DNA from: Ramlibacter humi
Lineage (GTDB): Bacteria; Pseudomonadota; Gammaproteobacteria; Burkholderiales; Burkholderiaceae_C
NCBI RefSeq assembly: GCF_004681975.1
Contig: NZ_SMLK01000002.1
Span: 372,001 to 436,000 of the forward strand
DNA length: 64,000 bases
Direction of reading: 5' to 3'
Every line of letters starts with the position of its first letter. Positions within the stretch are counted from its first letter, which is position 1. The notes beneath the pieces were generated by a model. That model was not told where the DNA came from and did not search any database. It saw only the letters and a program-made list of their open reading frames with translations. Of this stretch, positions 51,839 to 58,778 are shown in pieces. The translations under genes were made by a program, and so were the position numbers.

Positions 51839-52893
51839 GCCGCGACGCCCACCTTCGCGCCGGCGGCGCGAATCTCGGCCCAGGTGGTTTCGTCCACGGC
51901 CACGCCCGCGCGGCGGCGTGCTTCGCGCGCGGCGCGCTCGGGCTCGCCGGCGATCAGCACGCCTTCCGTCCCCGGCGCGGGCGGGCTGCGCCGCAGCCAG
52001 TCGACGAAAGCCAGCGCTTCCTGCTCGAAGGCTTGCGCGGTGCCCAGCTTCGAAGGATCGATCACGACCGCCAGCATGCCGTTGACCACCGTGCGCGCCG
52101 CGTCGGGCGTGCGGTGCCAGGTGCCGCTGCCGGTGAGCGCGCCGCCCAGCAGCTCGCACGCGATGGCCATGCCGAAACCCTTGTGCTCGCCGAAAGGCAG
52201 CAAAGCGCCGTAGCCGCCCCTGGGCTGCGGCACCACCACCACGCCAGGGTCGGTGGTGGGCGCGCCGTTCTCGTCGATCAGCAGGCCGGGCTCCGCGCTC
52301 TTGCCTTCGTTGTGCGCTACGCGCATCTTTCCTTGCGCCACGCGGCTGGTGGCGAAGTCCAGCACGAACGGTTCGCGGCCCGCCAGCGGGATGCCGATGC
52401 AGCACGGGTTGGTGCCGAAACGCCCGTCGCCGCCGTGCCAGGGCGCGACCACCGGCCGCGACAGCACGTTGACGAAGTGCATGGACACCAGGCCCTGCGC
52501 CACCGCCATCTCGGCGAAGTGGCCGATGCGGCCCAGGTGGTGCGACTGCGACAGCGCCAGCACGCAGGTGCCGAACTGCTTCGCGCGCGCCAGCGCCATC
52601 TCCATCGCCTGCTCGCCCACCACCTGGCCGTAGCCGCGGCCGCCGTCGATGGTGAGCAGCGCGCCGCCGTCCATCACCACGTTGATCGACGTGTTGGGCT
52701 TGAGCCCGCCCTCCAGCACCGCGTCGACGTAGCGAGGCACCATGCCCACGCCGTGCGAGTCGTGGCCCGACAGGTTGGCCAGCACGAGGTTGGCCGCGAC
52801 CTTGGCCGCTTCGGTTTCGCTGCTGCCCGCCCCGCGCAGGATGGCGGCGACGCGAGCCTCGAGTTCTTTCGCCTGGATCGTCACGCCGCCCAT
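51835..52893 (-). CDS. Malate/L-lactate dehydrogenase (Ldh2/YlbC) family oxidoreductase
   Basis: A 352-residue NAD(P)-dependent enzyme of the Ldh2 fold. Typical features are LSGHDSHGVGMVPRYVDA near residue 45, the His in LSQSHHLGRIGHFAE, FGTNPCCIGIP and LLPFGEHKGFGMAIACELLGG. Members reduce or oxidise 2-keto/2-hydroxy acids such as malate, ureidoglycolate, 2,3-diketogulonate or sugar acids. Coupled start (TGATG) with the dehydratase upstream suggests it acts on a sugar acid in the same pathway. Confidence 0.85.
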   Translation of the reverse strand: MGGVTIQAKELEARVAAILRGAGSSETEAAKVAANLVLANLSGHDSHGVGMVPRYVDAVLEGGLKPNTSINVVMDGGALLTIDGGRGYGQVVGEQAMEMALARAKQFGTCVLALSQSHHLGRIGHFAEMAVAQGLVSMHFVNVLSRPVVAPWHGGDGRFGTNPCCIGIPLAGREPFVLDFATSRVAQGKMRVAHNEGKSAEPGLLIDENGAPTTDPGVVVVPQPRGGYGALLPFGEHKGFGMAIACELLGGALTGSGTWHRTPDAARTVVNGMLAVVIDPSKLGTAQAFEQEALAFVDWLRRSPPAPGTEGVLIAGEPERAAREARRRAGVAVDETTWAEIRAAGAKVGVAA

Positions 52894-54407
52894 CACATCA
52901 CCGCCCCGACCTGCCACGGCACGAACTCGTTCTGCCCGTAGCCGTGTTGCTCGCTCTTGCTGCGCTCGCCCGACGCGGTGGCCAGCACCAGCCGGAAGAT
53001 GCGCTCGCCCATCTCCTGGATCGACGCCTTGCCGTCGATGATCTCGCCGCAATTGATGTCCATGTCCTCTTCCTGCCGCTGCCAGAGCGCGGTGTTGGTG
53101 GCCAGCTTCAGCGAAGGCGAGGGCGCGCAGCCGTAGGCCGAGCCCCGGCCCGTGGTGAAGCAGATCATGTTGGCGCCGCCCGCCACCTGGCCGGTGGCGC
53201 TGACCGGGTCGTAGCCCGGCGTGTCCATGTAGACGAAGCCGTGCGCGGTGACGGGTTCGGCGTACTCGTACACCGCCTGCAGGTTGGTGGTGCCGCCCTT
53301 GGCCACCGCGCCCAGCGACTTTTCCAGGATGGTGGTGAGGCCGCCCGCCTTGTTGCCCGGCGACGGGTTGTTGTTCATCTCGCCTTCGTTGACTCTGGTG
53401 TAGTGCTCCCACCAGCGAATGCGCTCGATGAGCTTCTCGCCCACTTCGCGCTTCACCGCGCGGCGCGTGAGCAGGTGCTCGGCGCCGTAGATCTCGGGCG
53501 TCTCCGACAGGATGGCCGTGCCGCCATGCGCCACCAGCAGGTCCACCGCCGCACCCAGCGCGGGGTTGGCGCTGATGCCAGAGTAGCCGTCGGAGCCGCC
53601 GCACTGCAGGCCGATGGTGATGTGCTCGGCGCCGCAAGGTTCGCGCTTCACGCGGTTGGCCTGCGGCAGCATCTCCTTGACCAGCGCGATGCCGCGCTCC
53701 ACCGTCTTGCGCGTGCCGCCGGTGTCCTGGATGTTGAACACGCGCAGCGTCTCGCCTTCGCGCAGGCTGCTGTGCGCCAGCCACGCGTTGATCTGGTTGG
53801 CTTCGCAGCCCAGGCCGACGACCAGCACGCCCCAGAAATTGGCGTGCGTGGCGTAGCCGGCCAGCGTGCGTTCCAGGATGCGCATGCCCAGGCCTTCGGT
53901 GTCCATGCCGCAGCCGGTGCCGTGCGTGAGGGCGACGACACCGTCCACGTTCGGAAAGTCGGCCAGCGCGCCCGGGTTGGTCTGGCGAGAGAAGTGGTCG
54001 GCGATGGCACGCGCTGCCGTCGCGGAGCAATTCACGCTGGAGAGGATGCCGATGTAGTTGCGCGTGGCCACGCGGCCATCGGCGCGGCGGATGCCCTGGA
54101 AGGTGGCTTGCCGGCGCGCGGCTTCGGGCTTCGCGTCGGCGCCGAAGGCGTAGTCGCGCTCGAAATCGCCCATCACCAGGTTGTGCGTGTGCACGTGCTC
54201 GCCGGGCGCGATGGGCTGGCTGGCGAAGCCGATGATCTGGTTGTAGCGGCGCACCGGCTGGCCGGCGGCGATGGCGCGCGTGGCGACCTTGTGGCCGGGC
54301 GGGATGAGGCCGCGTACCTGCACGTTCTCGACGGCGGTGCCGCCCACCAGCTGGGCGCGGGCGATCAGCACGTCGTCTTGCGGATGGAGACGGATGAAGG
54401 GCGTCAT
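52893..54407 (-). CDS. Altronate/galactarate dehydratase family protein (UxaA type)
   Basis: A 504-residue dehydratase. Residues 1-90 form a SAF domain (DDVLIARAQLVGGT, RAIAAGQPVRRYNQIIGFA) and residues 105-490 the UxaA_C catalytic domain with GILSSVNCSATAARAIADHF, THGTGCGMD, LQCGGSDGYSGISANPALG and PGNKAGGLTTI, whose cysteines fit an Fe-S cluster. UxaA and GarD dehydrate altronate or galactarate; given the SDR and FAH neighbours, a 6-deoxy sugar acid such as fuconate or rhamnonate is also possible. Starts 6 nt after the regulator gene. Confidence 0.85.
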   Translation of the reverse strand: MTPFIRLHPQDDVLIARAQLVGGTAVENVQVRGLIPPGHKVATRAIAAGQPVRRYNQIIGFASQPIAPGEHVHTHNLVMGDFERDYAFGADAKPEAARRQATFQGIRRADGRVATRNYIGILSSVNCSATAARAIADHFSRQTNPGALADFPNVDGVVALTHGTGCGMDTEGLGMRILERTLAGYATHANFWGVLVVGLGCEANQINAWLAHSSLREGETLRVFNIQDTGGTRKTVERGIALVKEMLPQANRVKREPCGAEHITIGLQCGGSDGYSGISANPALGAAVDLLVAHGGTAILSETPEIYGAEHLLTRRAVKREVGEKLIERIRWWEHYTRVNEGEMNNNPSPGNKAGGLTTILEKSLGAVAKGGTTNLQAVYEYAEPVTAHGFVYMDTPGYDPVSATGQVAGGANMICFTTGRGSAYGCAPSPSLKLATNTALWQRQEEDMDINCGEIIDGKASIQEMGERIFRLVLATASGERSKSEQHGYGQNEFVPWQVGAVM

Positions 54408-54413
54408 GGGGCC

Positions 54414-55136
54414 TCAGGAGGATTGCGCGCGGCGCCAGCTGGCGCTGTAGCGGTTGTAGGCGCGCTTCAGGTGGCGGTGCATGGCTTCGCGCGCGGCGGC
54501 GGGGTCGTGCGCGCGGATGGCTTCCAGCACCTGTTCGTGCTCGGCGAGCGCGGCGTTCCAGGAAGCGGGTGTTTCGAAGTGGTCACTCATGCGGTTGAAC
54601 ACGGGACCGGTGCGCGCCTGGTGCCAGTAGCCGACGACCGTGTCGCGCAGCACTTCGTTGCCGCAGGCGTCGGCGATGGCGGCGTGGAAAGCTTCGTCGC
54701 CCGCGCGCGGCACCACGCCCGAAGCCGCATCGTCCTGCATGTGGGCCAGCGCCGAAGCGATGGACGCCACCTGCGCCTTGCGCGCGTGCTTCGCGGCCAG
54801 CGCGGCGACTTCGCCTTCCACCAGTTCGCGCGCACGCATGAGTTCCAGCGGGCCCCACTCGCCGCCCGCGTTGCCGTGGCCATTGAGGGGGCGCGCGGCG
54901 GCAGTTTGAGCCTTCACGTAGATGCCCGAGCCCACGCGCACTTCCACCCAGCCTTCGACTTCCAGCGCGATCAGCGCCTCTCGCACCGAAGGCCGGCTGA
55001 CCTTCAGCTGCTGCGCCAGGTCGCGCTCCGCCGGCAGGCGGCTGCCGGGCGCGAATTCGCCGCCCGTGATGAGCGCGCGCAACTGGTCGGCGATCTGCCG
55101 GTACAGGCGCTGGGACTCGACGGCTTGCAGGGGCAT
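54414..55136 (-). CDS. GntR-family regulator, FadR subfamily
   Basis: A 240-residue repressor-type protein. The winged helix (about 8-75) contains FAPGSRLPAERDLAQQLKVSRPSVREALIAL-type sequence (key part: SRLPAERDLAQQL) and the C-terminal FCD domain (about 95-230) has metal-ligand positions DEAFHAAIADACGN and AMHRHLK. It is the first gene of the leftward unit with the dehydratase and dehydrogenase and is divergent from the SDR/FAH genes. The inverted repeat at 55157-55179, 21 nt before its ATG, is a probable self-operator controlling both directions. Confidence 0.88.
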   Translation of the reverse strand: MPLQAVESQRLYRQIADQLRALITGGEFAPGSRLPAERDLAQQLKVSRPSVREALIALEVEGWVEVRVGSGIYVKAQTAAARPLNGHGNAGGEWGPLELMRARELVEGEVAALAAKHARKAQVASIASALAHMQDDAASGVVPRAGDEAFHAAIADACGNEVLRDTVVGYWHQARTGPVFNRMSDHFETPASWNAALAEHEQVLEAIRAHDPAAAREAMHRHLKRAYNRYSASWRRAQSS

Positions 55137-55156
55137 CGGGGCTAGGGGTTACGAGG

Positions 55157-55179
55157 ATTGGCCAAGTGGTCAGGCCAAT
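55157..55179. promoter_or_regulatory. Putative GntR/FadR-type operator
   Basis: ATTGGCC at 55157-55163 and GGCCAAT at 55173-55179 are a perfect 7-bp inverted repeat, and inside it AGTGGTCAGGCCA resembles TGGTC-x-GACCA sites of FadR-subfamily regulators. It lies between the divergent regulator and SDR genes, so it could control both. Confidence 0.55.
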
Positions 55180-55259
55180 TATGATGCCTTCGCCGAGCGC
55201 GGCCGGACCGGGGCAAACCCGCAATCCGCCGGAGGACGGCGCAACCCGAGGAGCATCCC

Positions 55260-55994
55260 TTGCGACTGAAGAACAAGACCGCCCTGGTCACCGCCGCCGG
55301 CCAGGGCATCGGGTACGCGAGCGCGCTGGCGCTGGCCGCCGAAGGCGCGCAGGTGTGGGCCACCGACGTCAACGCTTCGCTGCTGGAGAAATTCAGGGGC
55401 GTCGAGCGCGTGCAGGCCGTGCAGCTGGACGTGCTGGACAAGGACGCCATCCAGAAGGTGGTCGCCGGCATGCCGGCCATCGACGTGCTGTTCAACTGCG
55501 CGGGCTACGTGCACAACGGCACCATCCTGCAGGCCACCGACGAAGAATGGAACTTCGCGCTCAACCTGAACGTGCGCGCGCAGTTCTGGGCCATCCAGGC
55601 CGCGCTGCCGCGCATGTTGAAGCAGGGCGGCGGCAGCGTCATCAACATGGCCAGCGTGTGCAGCAGCATCAAGGGCCTGCCCAACCGCTTCATCTACGGC
55701 ACCAGCAAGGCGGCCGTCATCGGACTGACCAAGAGCGTGGCGGCCGACTACGTGGCGGACGGCATCCGCTGCAATGCCATCTGCCCCGGCACGGTGGACA
55801 CGCCTTCGCTGGCCGATCGCATCAACGCCAACGCCGACCCGCAGGCCGCGCGCAAGGCCTTCATCGCGCGCCAGCCGATGGGACGCCTGGCGCAGGCGCA
55901 CGAGATCGCGCCCTTGGTGGTGTTCCTCGCCAGCGACGAGTCGGTGTTCGTCACGGGCCAGGCTTACGCGGCCGACGGAGGCATCACGATATGA
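55260..55994 (+). CDS. SDR dehydrogenase, 2-keto-3-deoxy-L-fuconate dehydrogenase/DHRS6-like
   Basis: A 244-residue short-chain dehydrogenase: TAAGQGIGYASALALA (cofactor loop), ATDVNAS (Asp, NAD preference), FNCAGYVHNG, the catalytic Ser in NMASVCSSIKG and Tyr-x3-Lys in YGTSKAAVIGLTK. It resembles DHRS6 and bacterial 2-keto-3-deoxy-L-fuconate dehydrogenases. TTG 55260 is the start, with GAGGAG six bases before it. The stop overlaps the next SDR as ATGA. Predicted role: oxidation of a keto-deoxy sugar acid made by the dehydratase. Confidence 0.82.
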   Translation: MRLKNKTALVTAAGQGIGYASALALAAEGAQVWATDVNASLLEKFRGVERVQAVQLDVLDKDAIQKVVAGMPAIDVLFNCAGYVHNGTILQATDEEWNFALNLNVRAQFWAIQAALPRMLKQGGGSVINMASVCSSIKGLPNRFIYGTSKAAVIGLTKSVAADYVADGIRCNAICPGTVDTPSLADRINANADPQAARKAFIARQPMGRLAQAHEIAPLVVFLASDESVFVTGQAYAADGGITI

Positions 55995-56737
55995 ACCAGC
56001 TCGACTTCAACGACCGCCACGCGGTCATCACCGGCGGCGCCACGGGCTTGGGCTATGCCATCGCGGAGCGGCTGATCCAGTCCGGCGGCACCGTGAGCCT
56101 GTGGGACCGCGACGAAGCCGGCGCGCGCAAGGCGGCGCAGGCGCTGGGCATGAAGGCGAGCGCGGTCGCGTGCGACGTCGCGGACTTCGCGTCGGTGCAA
56201 CAGGCGGTGAAGAGCACGCTGCCTTCGTCGCCGCGCATCGACGCGCTGGTGAACTGCGCGGGCATCACCGGCCCCAACACCAAGCTGTGGGACTACCCCG
56301 TGGACGCCTGGGCGCAGGTCTTCGCCGTCAACGTCCACGGCACCTTCCATTGCGCGCGCGAGATCGCCACGGTGATGCGCACGCAGGGTTACGGCCGCAT
56401 CGTCAACATCGCTTCCGTCGCGGGCAAGGATGGCAATCCCAACGCCAGTGCCTACAGCGCCAGCAAGGCTGCGGTGATCGGCCTGACCAAGTCGCTGGGC
56501 AAGGAACTCGCGGACGTGGACGTTCGCGTGAACTGCGTGACGCCCGCCGCGGTGAAGACGGCCATCTTCGACCAGATGACGCCCGAGCACATCCAGTTCA
56601 TGCTGTCCAAGATCCCCATGGGCCGTTTCGGCCTGCCTTCGGAAGTGGCCGCCCTGGTGGCGTGGCTGTGCACCGAGGACTGCTCGTTCTCCACCGGCGC
56701 GACGTTCGACCTCTCCGGCGGACGCGCGACGTACTGA
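55991..56737 (+). CDS. SDR family oxidoreductase
   Basis: A 248-residue short-chain dehydrogenase: ITGGATGLGYAIAERL, LWDRDEAGA (Asp after strand 2, NAD preference), NCAGITGPN, NIASVAGKDGN and the catalytic YSASKAAVIGLTK. This is typical of sugar or sugar-acid dehydrogenases next to FAH-family hydrolases. It likely oxidises a sugar (such as L-fucose or L-galactose) or a sugar-acid intermediate. Starts by ATGA overlap with the previous SDR. Confidence 0.82.
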   Translation: MNQLDFNDRHAVITGGATGLGYAIAERLIQSGGTVSLWDRDEAGARKAAQALGMKASAVACDVADFASVQQAVKSTLPSSPRIDALVNCAGITGPNTKLWDYPVDAWAQVFAVNVHGTFHCAREIATVMRTQGYGRIVNIASVAGKDGNPNASAYSASKAAVIGLTKSLGKELADVDVRVNCVTPAAVKTAIFDQMTPEHIQFMLSKIPMGRFGLPSEVAALVAWLCTEDCSFSTGATFDLSGGRATY

Positions 56738-56767
56738 TCGCTTCGAAACACAAGAAAGGAAAGCACC

Positions 56768-57616
56768 ATGAAACTTGTCCGCTACGGCAATCCCGGAAAA
56801 GAAAAGCCCGGCCTTATCGACGCCGAAGGCAAGCTGCGCGACCTGAGCGCCGTGGTCGGCGACATCGGTCCCGCGCAACTGTCGGAAGCCGTGCTGGCCA
56901 AGTTGCGCAAGCAGAACCCGGCCAAGCTGCCGCTGGTGCGCGGCAAGCCGCGCATGGGCTGCCCCGTCGCCAACATCGGCAAGTTCATCGCCATCGGCCT
57001 GAACTACGCCGACCACGCGGCCGAATCCGGCGTGCCGATCCCCAAGGAGCCGGTGGTGTTCATGAAAGCCACCAGCTGCATCCAGGGGCCGAACGACGAC
57101 GTCATGCTGCCCAAGGGTTCGGTTAAGACCGATTGGGAAGTGGAACTGGGTGTGGTCATCGGCACCCGCGCGCGCTACGTGTCGAAGAAGGAAGCGCTGA
57201 ACCACGTCGCCGGCTACGCGGTGGTCAACGACGTCAGCGAGCGCGAGTTCCAGCTGGAGCGCGGCCCGCAGTGGGACAAGGGCAAGGGCTGCGACACCTT
57301 CGGCCCCATCGGCCCCTGGCTGGTGACGCGCGACGAGATCGAGAACGTGCAGAAGCTGGAGATGTGGCTGGACGTCAACGGCAAGCGCATGCAGAAGGGC
57401 AGCACCAAGACCATGATCTTCGGCGTGGCGCACCTGGTCAGCTACGTCAGCCAGTTCATGACGCTGATGCCCGGCGACGTCATCACCACCGGCACACCGC
57501 CCGGCGTGGGCCTGGGCATGAAGCCGCCCCTCTACCTGAAGAAGGGCGACGTCATGGCGCTGGGCATCCAGGGCCTGGGCGAGCAGCAGCAGCGCGTGGT
57601 GGCCTTCAAGGCCTGA
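56768..57616 (+). CDS. Fumarylacetoacetate hydrolase family, 2,4-diketo-3-deoxy-L-fuconate hydrolase-like
   Basis: A 282-residue FAH-fold hydrolase. The metal site is seen in KTDWEVELGVVIG (Glu-x-Glu) and NDVSERE (Asp), with IGLNYADHAAESG and TGTPPGVGLGMKPP lining the active site. Close relatives cleave 2,4-diketo-3-deoxy-L-fuconate or -rhamnonate to pyruvate and lactate, which fits the SDR and dehydratase neighbours. AGGAAAG before ATG 56768 is a good ribosome-binding site. Confidence 0.85.
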   Translation: MKLVRYGNPGKEKPGLIDAEGKLRDLSAVVGDIGPAQLSEAVLAKLRKQNPAKLPLVRGKPRMGCPVANIGKFIAIGLNYADHAAESGVPIPKEPVVFMKATSCIQGPNDDVMLPKGSVKTDWEVELGVVIGTRARYVSKKEALNHVAGYAVVNDVSEREFQLERGPQWDKGKGCDTFGPIGPWLVTRDEIENVQKLEMWLDVNGKRMQKGSTKTMIFGVAHLVSYVSQFMTLMPGDVITTGTPPGVGLGMKPPLYLKKGDVMALGIQGLGEQQQRVVAFKA

Positions 57617-57632
57617 GCGGAAAGAAAGCCCC

Positions 57633-57875
57633 ATGGACGCCATCAGCCAGCAGCTGGCCCAGTGCTACACCGGCGTCGTGCACGACGTCATGCGCGCCAT
57701 GGGGCTGCGCGACTTCACCTTCCCCGCGGAGATGCGGCCGCTGATGCCACTGATGCCGGAGAAGCGCCTCGCGGGCCCGGCCTTCACCATCGACGGCAAG
57801 GTCGAAGTTTTGAAAGCGGACTCCCTTACGCAGAGGGCGCAGAGGTTGCGCAGAGGACGCGGAGAACTCATTTGA
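57633..57875 (+). pseudogene. RraA-family gene remnant broken by a hairpin repeat
   Basis: The first 61 residues match the N-terminus of RraA-like/4-hydroxy-4-methyl-2-oxoglutarate aldolase-type proteins (CYTGVVHDVMRAMGLRDF, RLAGPAFTIDGK). Family proteins are about 200-230 residues, but here the frame enters the inverted repeat at 57817 and stops at 57875. No continuation of the family sequence was found after the repeat, so the 3' part seems deleted, not just interrupted. A functional sugar-acid aldolase step, if needed, must come from elsewhere. Confidence 0.75.
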
Positions 57876-57931
57876 TGTCTCTTCTCTGCGCTCTCCGCGA
57901 AACCTCTGCGCCCTCTGCGTAAGGGAGTCCG
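57817..57931. repeat. 115-nt hairpin repeat element with perfect 29-bp terminal inverted repeats
   Basis: The left arm at 57817-57845 (CGGACTCCCTTACGCAGAGG and onward) is the exact reverse complement of the right arm at 57903-57931. Inward, the arms continue imperfectly, rich in CGCAGAG/CTCTGCG units, around a short centre near 57864-57882. It would fold into one long RNA hairpin. CGCAGAG-type repeats are known as widespread intergenic elements in several bacterial groups; whether this is mobile by a transposase in trans is inference. It sits inside a gene remnant. Confidence 0.85.
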
Positions 57932-58039
57932 TGTTCTGCTGTGCCATGCCCGCCCGCGGGTTATCCCTGAGCTTACGTTAGACCGCGGCCTCTAAACCCC
58001 GGCCGGTCACCTGCCGGGCATCGAATTCCTGCAAAATAG

Positions 58040-58053
58040 AACGACCGTTCGTT
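58040..58053. promoter_or_regulatory. Putative TetR-type operator
   Basis: AACGACCGTTCGTT has AACGA and TCGTT as 5-bp inverted arms around CCGT, 21 nt before the TetR gene. Short palindromes of this kind are usual autoregulatory sites for TetR-family fatty-acid regulators; binding is inferred from place and symmetry. Confidence 0.5.
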
Positions 58054-58074
58054 TTGTTTTTGCCGGAATCCTCC

Positions 58075-58776
58075 ATGTCCGTCTCCGAACTCCCCCTCAA
58101 GCCGGCCCGGCCTGGCCGGGAGGGCCGCGCCATGCAGAAAGGCCAGCAGACCAAGGCGGCCATCGTCGATGCCGCGCTGGGCCTGGCCACGCAGATCGGG
58201 CTGGAAGGCCTGTCGATCGGCGCGCTGGCCGAGGTCACGCAGATGAGCAAGTCGGGCGTCTTCGCCCACTTCGGCTCGCGCGAGGAACTGCAGATCTCGG
58301 TCATCCGCGAGTACCACACGCGCTTCGAGGAAGAAGTGTTCTACCCGGCGCTGCGTGCGGAGCGCGGCCTGCCGCGCCTTCGCGCGCTGTTCGCCAACTG
58401 GATGAAGCGCACGTCGGTGGAGATCGATTCCGGCTGCATCTACATCAGCGGCGCCGTCGAGTTCGACGACCGGCCCGGCCCCGTGCGCGACGCGCTGGCC
58501 AGCTCGGTCATGACCTGGCATGCCGCGATGAAGCGAGCCATCGCCGGCGCGCGCGAGGCAGGCCACCTGCGCGCCGACGTGGACGAGGAGCAGATGCTGT
58601 TCGAGATCCACGGCCTGATCCTGGCCCTGCACTACGAAGCCCGTTTCCTGAAGACGCCCGGCGCCATGGACCGCGCCAACGCCGGCTTCGAGAACGTGCT
58701 GCGCCGATACGGCGCGGATGGCGCCGTGCGCGCCGTCCGCCCCACCCGAATCACCAAGACCGTCCCCAAGGAGTAA
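58075..58776 (+). CDS. TetR-family transcriptional regulator
   Basis: A 233-residue regulator. The helix-turn-helix at about 22-70 includes TKAAIVDAALGLATQIG and IGALAEVTQMSKSGVFAHFGSREEL. The ligand domain holds VEFDDRPGPVRDAL and the C-terminal dimer helices, as in TetR_C_16-type regulators of acyl-CoA metabolism. It is the first gene of the beta-oxidation operon, and its stop lies 2 nt before the acyl-CoA dehydrogenase ATG. It probably represses the operon until an acyl-CoA binds. Confidence 0.85.
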   Translation: MSVSELPLKPARPGREGRAMQKGQQTKAAIVDAALGLATQIGLEGLSIGALAEVTQMSKSGVFAHFGSREELQISVIREYHTRFEEEVFYPALRAERGLPRLRALFANWMKRTSVEIDSGCIYISGAVEFDDRPGPVRDALASSVMTWHAAMKRAIAGAREAGHLRADVDEEQMLFEIHGLILALHYEARFLKTPGAMDRANAGFENVLRRYGADGAVRAVRPTRITKTVPKE

Positions 58777-58778
58777 CG

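Noticed and set aside
57932-58035. Continuation of the RraA-like gene after the hairpin element
   Set aside because: I checked the sequence after the element in all forward frames and found no stretch matching the family's glycine-rich catalytic region.
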